Source: Saprospiraceae bacterium
GTDB lineage: Bacteria > Bacteroidota > Bacteroidia > Chitinophagales > Saprospiraceae
Length of the DNA: 64,000 nucleotides
NCBI GenBank assembly: GCA_022844565.1
Contig: JALHLK010000024.1
Location: forward strand, 1-64,000
Direction of reading: 5' to 3'
Shown here one piece after another: positions 8,804 to 17,611 of the stretch. Made by a program: the position numbers and the translations under genes. The notes beneath the pieces are model-generated. The model saw nothing but the letters and a program-made list of their open reading frames with translations, did no database searches and was not told the DNA's origin. How positions within the stretch are numbered: position 1 is the stretch's first letter; each line of letters starts with the position of its first letter.

Positions 8804-9667
8804 TTACTTAGTTTTACTAATCGTATACACTGCAAATAAGACAGCAGCAAGTATGATGATTGCACCGGATATGATAGCAGGTGTGGGGATTTCACCTACT
8901 AAAAAATATGCGATGATGATTGCTGCTACGGGTTGGGCGCCATTCAAAAGACCCACTTCACCAGCAGTAAAATATTGAAGACTTTTCATTAAAAGAAGAT
9001 GACCAATAGCCGTAGTAAAAATACCCAAACTGGCTAGTGGGATAATATTTTCCGCAATATTTTTTGGTGTCTCACTAAATGCAAATGGCAATAATAAAAT
9101 TCCACTGACCAATACTTGGCTGATGTGCACCGTATTGGCTGAGTATTGCTCCATAAGGGTGCGAGAAAAAATATTTCTCAGAGATAAAGTCAATGCAGAA
9201 AGCAGGCCAAGCAAGAGACCCCAAGTTTGTTGGTTGGCTAAAGAAAAATTAGGACTTAATAAATATACGCCCACTACAACAAAAATACTGCTCACAAAAT
9301 AGCTGCGGTCTAACGCCTTTTTACCCAAAAAAGATTCTAAAAATATAGTTTGAAGAGGATACGTAAAGACAGCTACTATCGCAATAGCCACAGTGCTAAT
9401 TTGAATGGAGTAGAAAAAAAGCACCCAATGTGCACACATTAGAAAACCGGTTAGTACAATATTTTTGTTTTTCAAAGGCAATGTGGGCCAAGTTTTTGTT
9501 GTAAAAAAGTGAATGATGTATAGGGTAATTAACCCAAATAAACATCGAGCCCAAATCACAAATGGCGGGTATAAATCCATAAACTTTGCAATACCACCAC
9601 TCATACCGATCAAAACCGTAGCAAGCAATATAAAGAGATAGGGATAAAGATGTTTTTCCTTTTGCAC
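8804..9667 (-). CDS. EamA/DMT-family transporter
   Basis: 287 residues with about ten hydrophobic segments in two EamA repeats, the standard drug/metabolite transporter (RhaT/RarD-like) layout. The repeat boundary falls near residue 145. Substrate cannot be told from sequence. It is divergent from the BioD-like gene at 9786, sharing a 118-base intergenic region. Confidence 0.88.
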   Translation of the reverse strand: MQKEKHLYPYLFILLATVLIGMSGGIAKFMDLYPPFVIWARCLFGLITLYIIHFFTTKTWPTLPLKNKNIVLTGFLMCAHWVLFFYSIQISTVAIAIVAVFTYPLQTIFLESFLGKKALDRSYFVSSIFVVVGVYLLSPNFSLANQQTWGLLLGLLSALTLSLRNIFSRTLMEQYSANTVHISQVLVSGILLLPFAFSETPKNIAENIIPLASLGIFTTAIGHLLLMKSLQYFTAGEVGLLNGAQPVAAIIIAYFLVGEIPTPAIISGAIIILAAVLFAVYTISKTK

Positions 9668-9785
9668 AAAAAATTTTAAGGACGTAAAAGTCGTAGTAAT
9701 TGAGGATAAATTGTACTTTTAGATGTAGAATTCTATGATTTTGATAATTAAAGAAGGCAGATGATGGTTTTTCAAATACTTATAC

Positions 9786-10892
9786 ATGAAAAAATATAAT
9801 AACTTGTACATTGCGGCTTCGAGCCAACACGTAGGTAAAACTACATCAACGCTGGGAATGGTATCTGCATATATAAAAACAGGATTGAACGTAGGTTACA
9901 GCAAACCAGTAGGTCAAAAAGTTTTAAATTTTAATGATCTAAAGGTTGATAAAGACACGGTTTTATTCGCAGATTTACTGCATTTTGATATTAATCCAGA
10001 ATTGCATAGTCCTGTCATACTAGGTCCTGGAGCTACAGAAAAATTTCTTGAAAATCCTAAAAGTTTTGATCTGCTCAAAAGGATAAAAAACTCAGAAAAA
10101 GCACTGAGTGAAATGCACGAATTAGTCATTTATGAAGGTACAGGACATCCGGGTGTCGGTTCAGTAGCCAACCTCTCGAATGCAAGAGTAGCTAAAATTC
10201 TCAATGCCAATGTCATTATGGTGGTAGAAGGTGGTATTGGGTCAACAATCGATATGCTTAATATGAGTACTGCCCTTTTCAGGGAAAACAAAGTAAACAT
10301 CATGGGTGTAATTGTGAATAAAGTGATCCCTGAAAAAATTGAAAAAATTGAATACTACCTTGGTAAATGGTTTAACAACAACAAGCTTCACCTCTTAGGT
10401 ACCATCCCCTATGAAAAAACCTTAGCTTATCCTATCGTCCGCACCATCGTAGATGCTATAGAAGCAAAAGTTGAATATGGCGAAAAATACATCGACAACA
10501 TGGTAGGCAATATTTTAGCAGGCTCCCTCATCGGATTAAGTGAACTCAAAAGTAATGAAAACCTACTGCTTCTAGTCTCTACCAAGTCATTGACCTCAGC
10601 TTTAAATAAGATAAAATGGCTTACAGATATTTACAATATAAACAATAGTCCATTATCATGTATTGTGATCACAGGTTCGGGTAATATTGATGCCCGTGCC
10701 CGAAAATACATCCGCGATAACAATTTGCCCGTACTCCGCACAGAACTCGACACCTACGGAGCGGTCATCAAGATCAGTAAAATCGAGGTAAAAATCAATA
10801 CCAATACGCCTTGGAAAGTAGAAAAGGCAATCGATTTGATTGAGAAAAATATTGACTTGGATTATATTCTTGACAAAGTGAAGATAAAATAA
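9786..10892 (+). CDS. Stand-alone BioD-like P-loop plus DRTGG-domain protein
   Basis: 368 residues. Residues 1-210 are a dethiobiotin-synthetase-like P-loop NTPase with the deviant Walker A SQHVGKT (13-19) and the EGTGHPGVGS loop. Residues 230-368 correspond to a DRTGG domain (DTYGAVIKIS near the end). The same pair forms the regulatory N-terminal part of long phosphate acetyltransferases, but the Pta catalytic domain is missing here and the length fits a complete stand-alone gene. A regulatory or cobyric-acid/BioD-like ligase role is possible; none is shown. Confidence 0.75.
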   Translation: MKKYNNLYIAASSQHVGKTTSTLGMVSAYIKTGLNVGYSKPVGQKVLNFNDLKVDKDTVLFADLLHFDINPELHSPVILGPGATEKFLENPKSFDLLKRIKNSEKALSEMHELVIYEGTGHPGVGSVANLSNARVAKILNANVIMVVEGGIGSTIDMLNMSTALFRENKVNIMGVIVNKVIPEKIEKIEYYLGKWFNNNKLHLLGTIPYEKTLAYPIVRTIVDAIEAKVEYGEKYIDNMVGNILAGSLIGLSELKSNENLLLLVSTKSLTSALNKIKWLTDIYNINNSPLSCIVITGSGNIDARARKYIRDNNLPVLRTELDTYGAVIKISKIEVKINTNTPWKVEKAIDLIEKNIDLDYILDKVKIK

Positions 10893-10943
10893 ATATTATT
10901 TAAAAAAGGCCCTACAACGATTTTAATAGCTAATGGCTTTATT

Positions 10944-10962
10944 AAGGCTATTAGCCTTTAGC
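10944..10962 (+). repeat. Variant copy of the 19-base dispersed repeat
   Basis: AAGGCTATTAGCCTTTAGC, with further partial copies (TAGCTAATGGC, TTAGCTATTAGC) on each side between 10925 and 10980, in the gap between two convergent genes. Confidence 0.6.
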
Positions 10963-10999
10963 AGTTAGCTATTAGCTTTGAAATAATTATGTATTGAAC

Positions 11000-11587
11000 C
11001 TAAAAAATTAAGAATTTCTTTTTTTCCTTATCATTTTTAGAAGGTTTTTTCTTGTTATCCTTCTTATCTCTATTCCAAAACGCTACTTTTCGCAGTGTTT
11101 TTTTCGTTGCACTCTCCCGCTCAAATAAGACATATCGCACGCCTACACCAGAATTTGAAAAAAATTGAGCCCCATCTACATCGCCTAAAAACATACCGGG
11201 CATAAAATCATAGGTAATGTTGACCCTTCCTACGGTAAATTCACCACCAAAAGTGAGCCCTAATGCAGGCGTACTCTGGATCATCGGTCTTTCTCCCGCC
11301 AAATCTTCACCCCTTAATATCGCTCCTCCACCCATAGAGACATTAAATCTACGCGTTAAAACTGGATAATGCTTTTTGTACATTAATGATGTCTGATGAA
11401 TTGGGGAAAAGAGACCTGATTGATGCTCGAATTGCAACGTTTGTCTCTTTAATATCTGCGCTGCTGCTGAAATGCCTAAATCCCCATTAGCTCGCAGTCC
11501 TACGACGCCATTGTAACTTTGACCAAGTAGAGATTGAGCCGCAAATAGCACCACGAAAGCAGAAAAATACAATTTAATAGCACGCAT
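11000..11587 (-). CDS. Secreted or outer-membrane beta-barrel-like hypothetical protein
   Basis: 195 residues with a signal peptide (about 1-22, ending LLGQ). The mature part has alternating Gly-rich strands (GLRANGDLGISAAAQI, FNVSMGGGAILRGE, VGRVNITYDFMPGMF) like small Bacteroidota beta-barrels. The last 35 residues form a Lys-rich basic tail. It is not assigned to a named family. Convergent with the BioD-like gene. Confidence 0.6.
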   Translation of the reverse strand: MRAIKLYFSAFVVLFAAQSLLGQSYNGVVGLRANGDLGISAAAQILKRQTLQFEHQSGLFSPIHQTSLMYKKHYPVLTRRFNVSMGGGAILRGEDLAGERPMIQSTPALGLTFGGEFTVGRVNITYDFMPGMFLGDVDGAQFFSNSGVGVRYVLFERESATKKTLRKVAFWNRDKKDNKKKPSKNDKEKKKFLIF

Positions 11588-12075
11588 TTTTTTAGATTTT
11601 TGGGTATAACGACAAAATTTGATCCAAAAGTGCTAAGGAAAGATTAAAAGTTTTTAGTATTTGAAAGTGGTGTGGTAAATATGCTTACTAAACATAAATA
11701 ATTCGAAAAACATAAGCTACAGTGCTATATTAAAATGTCAATAAACAAAATCAAAACCTGAATGCTGTTAAAATTCATTCTTACATAATTTTCCTTCTCA
11801 AAAAAAATTGTGAAATAAAAAAAATCTCTACTTTTAATGCTTTAACATAATTTAAATATTTAGAATTAAATATGCGTTTCCCTTATGGAATTGGGACTGG
11901 CGTCGAGCACCACGTAGGATAGATATCAAACGTGGTGAAACTTGAAAAGTTGACGCTTTGCGATCAACTTATTTGATATTTTTTTTCAGGAAGAGAGGAT
12001 TACAAATAAAATGATAAAAATTTCATTAGTCGGGAAAAAAGTATTGGTAGGTGGTATAACGGAAAATAAAATGAA
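11588..12075. other. Intergenic region holding repeat R1
   Basis: 488 bases upstream of the double DinB gene. Two hairpins of repeat R1 lie at 11908-11970 (listed separately); the rest is A/T-rich without a reading frame of note. Confidence 0.6.
11908..11970 (+). repeat. Repeat R1, two-hairpin element (first copy)
   Basis: CACCACGT (11908-11915) pairs with ACGTGGTG (11930-11937). Then AAGTTGACGC (11947-11956) pairs with GCG-A-TCAACTT (11960-11970). A related element with the same order, GTAGGATA...ATCAAACGT.GTGAA followed by a TTGAC...TCAA hairpin, occurs at 26900-27016. Position is just upstream of the accessory gene block. Confidence 0.6.
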
Positions 12076-13248
12076 ATGAAAAATAAACTAACTTTAACAA
12101 TGTTATTCATTGTAATGACTTTCAAAGGCTTACAAAGCCAAAATTTGTGGACTGAATCCGATAGAACTTTTTTAATTGAAAGATTGATAAAGACCGAATC
12201 TGAGTTGCTTTCAGAGATAAAAGACTTAAATGAATTTCAAATATCCTATAAACCTGACTCAATCTCATGGTCGATTGCAGAAGTACTTGAACATTTGGCT
12301 GTATATGAAGAACACCTTTATTGGGATTTGTTTTACCAACAACATACTCCTGAAAGACCAGATTTGGTTGTAAAAGTAAAAGGAAATGACGAAGAACTTC
12401 TTTCATATGCTACTGACCCTGCCAAAGGTAACGCACCTTGGTTAGCCGAACCAATGGGAAGATTTAATACCAAGTCTGAATTGATTCATTATTTTACCAA
12501 ATTTAGGGATGAGGTAATATCCCTGATTAAAGAAACCAAAACAAATTTCAGACTTCATTTTGTTTACAGGCAACCCACCAACAGCATTTGGGATATAAGA
12601 GATCTACATCAATATACATTGGTTTGGATTGCTCATTCAGAACGACACATCAACCAAATAAGGAGAATTAAAAATTCTGATAATTATCCTAAGGTAAACG
12701 AAAAAATTTGGACAGAGGAAGACAGGCAATTCCTTCTAACAGAAATGAAAAGGACAAAAGACAGAATAACGGCTGAAACTGAAAACCTTACTTTGGCTCA
12801 ATGGCATTTCAAACCTTCTCAGGATTCATGGAGTATTGGGCAAGTAGTTGAGCATATTGGATTATACGAGCGAATTGTATTGCAGGAAGCTTGGATAGCA
12901 AATAGTTTACCTCCTCAGCCTCAATTTTTTCAACAATCTAACTCCGACAGTACCTATTTAGCCTGGATGGCAGAGATAAATCCGCATGTTGCTTCAGAAA
13001 ATGCGATTCCTTTAGAATTTATGAAGGGGAAAGATAACTTGGATTACTTTCTTTATGGTAGAGATTTGATTCTTAATTACATAAAAGAAACGAATATAGA
13101 TTTGAAAGTTCATTTTACTCCACGGGAATCAGAACCAAATAATAGAAGAAGTATTCATGGATTGTTTGTTGTTCATTTTGGTCATACTGATAGGCATTTG
13201 AGGCAAATTGAAAGAATAAAGTCAAACCCAAATTATCCAAAGGTTTAA
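12076..13248 (+). CDS. Secreted protein with two DinB-like domains
   Basis: 390 residues: signal peptide (about 1-22) and two tandem DinB/YfiT four-helix-bundle domains of about 180 residues each. Both keep the metal-site histidines: EVLEHLAVYE and HSERHINQI in the first, VVEHIGLYE and FGHTDRHLRQI in the second. Both domains also share a WT.ED/SDR.FL start. DinB-fold enzymes include metal-dependent thiol transferases and DNA-damage-induced proteins of unknown role. A secreted double-domain form is unusual. First gene of the same-strand accessory block. Confidence 0.8.
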   Translation: MKNKLTLTMLFIVMTFKGLQSQNLWTESDRTFLIERLIKTESELLSEIKDLNEFQISYKPDSISWSIAEVLEHLAVYEEHLYWDLFYQQHTPERPDLVVKVKGNDEELLSYATDPAKGNAPWLAEPMGRFNTKSELIHYFTKFRDEVISLIKETKTNFRLHFVYRQPTNSIWDIRDLHQYTLVWIAHSERHINQIRRIKNSDNYPKVNEKIWTEEDRQFLLTEMKRTKDRITAETENLTLAQWHFKPSQDSWSIGQVVEHIGLYERIVLQEAWIANSLPPQPQFFQQSNSDSTYLAWMAEINPHVASENAIPLEFMKGKDNLDYFLYGRDLILNYIKETNIDLKVHFTPRESEPNNRRSIHGLFVVHFGHTDRHLRQIERIKSNPNYPKV

Positions 13249-13267
13249 AATGAATAAATTTGAAGGC

Positions 13268-13335
13268 ACGGTCCTAACGCTATGGAGAATGACAAGCCTC
13301 CTAAACGTCAGCCTGGGCCTCCGTTGGCGTTGTGT
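13268..13335 (+). repeat. attC-like imperfect hairpin 1
   Basis: Nested arms: AACGC (13276-13280)/GCGTT (13327-13331), GGAG (13284-13287)/CTCC (13319-13322), TGAC (13290-13293)/GTCA (13307-13310), separated by unpaired bases. The left end reads CCTAAC, which fits the RYYYAAC box of attC sites. It lies between the stop of one gene and the start of the next. Confidence 0.4.
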
Positions 13336-13362
13336 ACTATTTTACCAAAAATCGTAATAATT

Positions 13363-14985
13363 ATGAACTTTAGACTTCAAATAGTAATATTATTTTTATG
13401 TTTTAGTCAATTTACTAAAGCACAAAAGATTAAACAAAATATCTTGCCTCAACGATGGCAATTTTACGACCTAAAAGAAGATAGTATTTATGGCATAAGT
13501 GCTTTTAAAGCCAAAGAGACAATACTTAAAAGTAATAAACCATTGCGACAAATAATTGTAGCTGTAATAGATGTAGGAATAGAAATTAATCACGACTATT
13601 ATAAAGATTATCTATGGGTTAACAAAAATGAAATACCCAATAACATTATAGATGATGATAATAATGGTTATATAGATGATATCAATGGTTGGAATTTTGT
13701 GGGTAATACACTATCTTCTTGCACAGAAAATATTAGAGATTATATTTTATTGAGACCAAAATTTACACATTTAAAAGACAGTGCAGAAATTAAAAGGCAA
13801 CCTGATTTTGAACGTTGGAAATATGTTGTACAACAAATGGAATTGCTTTATGGTGAAAAAACAATAGCAGAAGATAAAAATTATTGGCAAGAATTTATAA
13901 ACGATTATTTACAACTTTCAAAATACTATAAGGACAAACTTAATATTGATGATGTAGATTTTAAAACACTCAAAGCAAATCCTATTACTGAAAAACATGA
14001 CACTATACTTCTACAAAATTATTTAAAGAGAATGAAGTTTTTAGAAGGAAACCCAGACACACTAAATTTTAGCTTAAACAAAAAAATAAAAGAGAATAAA
14101 GATAGAATTGAAGAAATTGATAATGAAGTAAATTATGTAAATACACTAATTGAAAATTCAAATCCATATTATTATTTTCATAAAGAAAACATATATCCGG
14201 AAAACATAAATCAAAAAAAATACGGTAACAATAATGTAGGCTCAAGAAATGACCACGGAACTGCTTGTGCAGGATTTATCGGAGATTATAATTACTTGAC
14301 TGAAAGCAATAGCATTTTAATAATGCCTATTAAAATATTTGTAGATGTTAATCAAGATCAAAATGATAAAGATTTATACAATGCAATAAAATATGCTATT
14401 GACAATGGTGCAAAAGTTATAAATATGAGTTTTAGTAATGCCACCATCCTTAATAGAAAACTTATAGACAATGCTTTTATATATGCACAAAGAAAAGGAG
14501 TTATCATTGTGCAATCAGCAGGTAATCAATCCATAAATATTGATAATCCTATCAGGTTTCCTTCGGCTGAATTAGCAAATGGCAAAAGAGTAAATAATGT
14601 AATAAGAGTAGGCTCATCAAGCTATTCATCAAAACATCTAGCTTGTAATTTTACAAATTATGGCCAAAAACAAGTAACTTTATTTGCACCAGGAGACAAT
14701 TTACATTACCCAACCCTAAATAATAAATATAAAAATGGGTTTGGAACAAGTTTTTCGACACCAATAGTTGCAGGACTTGTGGCAACACTTTGGAGCTATT
14801 ACCCACAATTGACTTACAAAGAAATTATGAACTGCGTTTTGACACCTATCAAAAAAATAGAAATTGAAACAAATCAACCCAATAGTGAAAAAATAGTTAG
14901 ATTCTCTTCACTTTCCAAATCAGGTGGAATTGTGAATATGTATGAAACATTTAAATTTGCAAAAGGACTATACAATAATAAATAA
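13363..14985 (+). CDS. Secreted S8 (subtilisin-like) serine peptidase
   Basis: 540 residues from the ATG at 13363, chosen because a signal peptide (MNFRLQIVILFLCFSQF..AQ) starts there; an upstream in-frame start would add 27 residues read from the hairpin. The catalytic triad is present: Asp70 (AVIDVG), His298 (NDHGTACAG) and Ser465 (GTSFSTP). About 230 residues between Asp and His hold a long, mostly helical insertion seen in some Bacteroidota subtilases. No type IX sorting domain is visible. Probably exported; substrate unknown. Confidence 0.9.
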   Translation: MNFRLQIVILFLCFSQFTKAQKIKQNILPQRWQFYDLKEDSIYGISAFKAKETILKSNKPLRQIIVAVIDVGIEINHDYYKDYLWVNKNEIPNNIIDDDNNGYIDDINGWNFVGNTLSSCTENIRDYILLRPKFTHLKDSAEIKRQPDFERWKYVVQQMELLYGEKTIAEDKNYWQEFINDYLQLSKYYKDKLNIDDVDFKTLKANPITEKHDTILLQNYLKRMKFLEGNPDTLNFSLNKKIKENKDRIEEIDNEVNYVNTLIENSNPYYYFHKENIYPENINQKKYGNNNVGSRNDHGTACAGFIGDYNYLTESNSILIMPIKIFVDVNQDQNDKDLYNAIKYAIDNGAKVINMSFSNATILNRKLIDNAFIYAQRKGVIIVQSAGNQSINIDNPIRFPSAELANGKRVNNVIRVGSSSYSSKHLACNFTNYGQKQVTLFAPGDNLHYPTLNNKYKNGFGTSFSTPIVAGLVATLWSYYPQLTYKEIMNCVLTPIKKIEIETNQPNSEKIVRFSSLSKSGGIVNMYETFKFAKGLYNNK

Positions 14986-15041
14986 ACAGCATTCAAAAAT
15001 TGTATTGGTGAAGTACATCAAATGATAGGGATAAATGGGAA

Positions 15042-15122
15042 TTTGGAAATTTTGATAAGGGGACGTATCTTTACTTTTGAAATGCAGGCCATGGTGGCGT
15101 ATTGCGAGATGTCACAGGTAAT
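15042..15122 (+). promoter_or_regulatory. Promoter-bearing repeat P1 (first copy)
   Basis: TTTG at 15042-15045, a 20-base spacer, then TATCTTTA at 15066-15073. This fits the Bacteroidota promoter pattern (-33 TTTG, -7 TAnnTTTG) with one change in the last base. The 57 bases from 15066 match 44 of 57 with 62093-62149, where the same motif and the same 20-base spacer occur. Both copies lie directly upstream of a gene with a non-ATG start. Confidence 0.6.
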
Positions 15123-15137
15123 TAAAAAAAACTCAAT

Positions 15138-16574
15138 TTGAAAAAAATTTATTTTCTTCTTTTCTTACTCACTCTGGCTAGTAATTGTTTGGCTCAAGTT
15201 GACAAGGAAATCCTATCAGAGATAAATTTTATTGAAAATGGCTTGATTAAGAATATCCAAATTAAAGGGGATTCTGTTCATAGGTTTAACATTCAAGAAC
15301 GAATGGATCATTATAAAGTTCCTGGAGTAAGTATAGCCGTTGTAGAAAACGGAAAGATAAGGTGGGCAAAAGGTTATGGATATGCAAATACTGAAACAGG
15401 AACAAAAGTGGACGTCAATACTCTTTTCCAAGCAGGTTCAATAAGTAAACCGTTAGCTGCTTTGTCTGCTTTAAAACTTTTTGAGAATGGCAGTTTAGAA
15501 TTAAATAAAGATGTCAATTACTACTTAAAAGATTGGCAGATTCCAGAAAACAAGTTTACTCTTACTGAAAAAGTAACGATTGAAAAACTACTAACGCATA
15601 CTGCAGGAATGACAGTGCATGGCTTTCCCGGTTACAAACAAACAGACAAATTTCCAGATATTATAGATGTTTTAAACGGAAATGGAAATACACCAAAAAT
15701 AGTAGTCGATACTTTACCTGGAAGTATTTGGCGATATTCGGGCGGTGGCTACTCGGTAATGGAAAAAGTAGTTGAAGATGTTAGTGGACTAAAGCTTGAT
15801 GAGTATATGTCTAAAAACATACTGTTGCCAATCGGAATGAAAAAAAGTACATATCAACAGCCAATATCTAAAGAATGGCAGAACAACATAAGTGCTGCAT
15901 ATAATTCGGATGGAAAATTAATCGACGGTTTATGGAATAACTACCCTGAGCAAGCAGCCGCGGGTTTATGGACAACTCCATCAGACTTAGCCTTGTATTG
16001 CATAGAAATTCAAAATATAGCACAGGGCAAAAAAGATGGTTTATTAAAGAAAGAAACGGTTCAGAAAATGCTCACTAAACATAAAAATGATTGGGGACTT
16101 GGACCTTCTTTAAAAAACGAAAAAGATTCCTTAATTTTCGGTCATGGCGGCAAAAATGCTGGCTTTACTAATGATATGAGTGCTTACGCTTATCATGGTA
16201 ACGCGGTTATAGTTATGACTAATGCTGATAATGGTGGCATGATAATATCAGAAATTAAAAATGCAGTATCTAAATTCTATAATTGGTCGCTAAGCCAACC
16301 GAAAATTATAGAAGTTATCAAATTATCAGAAGTAGAATTAAAACAATTTGTGGGTAAGTATGAACTTAAAGGACAAAATTTAATTTTTGAAGTTCAATTG
16401 CAGAATAATCAACTTATCTTAACTAATACACCCTCAGGTAATTTAAATTTATTACCTATGGCAAATAATAAATTTATCGACCTAGAAAGTGGTACTTTAA
16501 TTGAATTTTTAATTGATGAAAAAGTCAGCGGAATTATGATAAACAATCGTTTTAAGTTTGCAAAAATAGATTAA
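15138..16574 (+). CDS. Secreted serine hydrolase, beta-lactamase (class C-like) fold
   Basis: 478 residues. The start is TTG at 15138; no upstream ATG is in frame and the TTG opens a good signal peptide ending CLAQ (residue 20). Catalytic SxxK is Ser101-I-S-Lys104, the second motif is the YSGGGYS stretch near residue 200, and HGG near residue 336 replaces KTG. The last 90 residues match the small C-terminal domain often fused to these enzymes. Family members are penicillin-binding-protein-like carboxypeptidases and esterases; an antibiotic-resistance role is not implied. Sits 16 bases downstream of repeat P1. Confidence 0.88.
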   Translation: MKKIYFLLFLLTLASNCLAQVDKEILSEINFIENGLIKNIQIKGDSVHRFNIQERMDHYKVPGVSIAVVENGKIRWAKGYGYANTETGTKVDVNTLFQAGSISKPLAALSALKLFENGSLELNKDVNYYLKDWQIPENKFTLTEKVTIEKLLTHTAGMTVHGFPGYKQTDKFPDIIDVLNGNGNTPKIVVDTLPGSIWRYSGGGYSVMEKVVEDVSGLKLDEYMSKNILLPIGMKKSTYQQPISKEWQNNISAAYNSDGKLIDGLWNNYPEQAAAGLWTTPSDLALYCIEIQNIAQGKKDGLLKKETVQKMLTKHKNDWGLGPSLKNEKDSLIFGHGGKNAGFTNDMSAYAYHGNAVIVMTNADNGGMIISEIKNAVSKFYNWSLSQPKIIEVIKLSEVELKQFVGKYELKGQNLIFEVQLQNNQLILTNTPSGNLNLLPMANNKFIDLESGTLIEFLIDEKVSGIMINNRFKFAKID

Positions 16575-16582
16575 TAACTACC

Positions 16583-16711
16583 TACAAAATTGGCTATAAG
16601 CAATTAGGGTTTATGGGCTTAATTGAAAATAAATGAGTAAAATAAATGACGGTGCTAAACCGAAAAATAAGGGCAAGAAATCCTCAACTACTCATAGCCA
16701 AAACGTATGTA
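16583..16711 (+). repeat. attC-like imperfect hairpin 2
   Basis: TTGGCTAT (16590-16597) is the exact complement of ATAGCCAA (16694-16701), with outer TACA/TGTA (16583, 16708) and an alternative inner pair ATGAGTA (16633-16639)/TACTCAT (16689-16695). I remember similar elements with a TTTATGGGCTTAATTG core after accessory genes in Bacteroidota. It fills the gap between two same-strand genes. Confidence 0.45.
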
Positions 16712-16747
16712 ACCCTCTATTTGGGATAAAACAAAAAACTAAATAGT

Positions 16748-17413
16748 ATGATGAATTTTTTAAAAAGACTATTTGGAAAATCTAAAAAACCAGTGACCAA
16801 AGAATTTACAGAGCAAGAACACGAACTGGACTATGAATTGAAATCTCAAGGACTTGAAAACGTTCTTGGAAAAATGCACGACTTGGTTGGACATGCAATT
16901 ATTCCATTTTCTGTCGGTGGAGCGGTTGATATGTATTATTTTCCAAATCATATTAAGGGGACTGGTTTTGCAACTATGGAACTTTTAGAACCAGACGGGA
17001 CAGGACCATTACCCAACAGACTTGGAACCTATGAACTTGTAGCATTTACAAAACACGACTATAACACCAGCGAAGACACTCAGACAGCATTTAATCTTAT
17101 TGAAAGGAAAATATGTGGCATTTTTACAACAATTGGATTTTTCTCAAAAGAAGCAGTTTTAAATCCTAACGAGACTTGTGAAATTCCAAACGGAGAAGGT
17201 GAAGAAAATTCTTGTTTAGTGTTTGACCTTTACCAACCAGACAACAAAGAATTTAAAATTGGAAATAGAAAGCACCACTTATTATTATGCTTGGAAGTTT
17301 TCAGAAGCGAAATGGAATTTGCGAGAGAAAATGGAAGTGAAAAACTTTTGATAAAACTAAAACAAGCTGGACACTATCCTTATAGTGACCTAGACAGACA
17401 ACCAGTTGCATAA
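16748..17413 (+). CDS. Suppressor-of-fused (SUFU) domain protein
   Basis: 221 residues. The bacterial SUFU-family pattern is present: the DMYYFPNHIKGTGFATMEL strand, GTYELVAFTKHD, a central IERKICGIFTTIGFFS segment and FDLYQPD near the end. Bacterial SUFU proteins often act as immunity proteins in toxin loci, but no toxin is adjacent here. Cytoplasmic, no signal peptide. Bordered on both sides by attC-like hairpins, which suggests a single-gene cassette. Confidence 0.82.
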   Translation: MMNFLKRLFGKSKKPVTKEFTEQEHELDYELKSQGLENVLGKMHDLVGHAIIPFSVGGAVDMYYFPNHIKGTGFATMELLEPDGTGPLPNRLGTYELVAFTKHDYNTSEDTQTAFNLIERKICGIFTTIGFFSKEAVLNPNETCEIPNGEGEENSCLVFDLYQPDNKEFKIGNRKHHLLLCLEVFRSEMEFARENGSEKLLIKLKQAGHYPYSDLDRQPVA

Positions 17414-17437
17414 ACAAAGTAAATAGGATGGCTAAAT

Positions 17438-17544
17438 ATAACGCGGGTTTTGCTTCGGGGGGGTGACGTAGAAACTTGGAGCTTTGTGCTTCTATTCAAG
17501 TTCAGTCCTGGTTGACAGTTTTGTGCTCCGAAACCCGCCCTAAC
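17438..17544 (+). repeat. attC-like imperfect hairpin 3
   Basis: GCGGGTTT (17443-17450) pairs exactly with AAACCCGC (17531-17538), extended by CGG/CCG (17456, 17528). The right end reads CCCTAAC and the left ATAACGC. The loop holds a further AACTTG/CAAGTT pair. This is the clearest attC-like site in the window. Confidence 0.5.
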
Positions 17545-17611
17545 TCAAAGTCCGAAAACATTAGTGGTCATTGGAAGACATCATAGACGAAACAACACAA
17601 ACAATTTAAGA

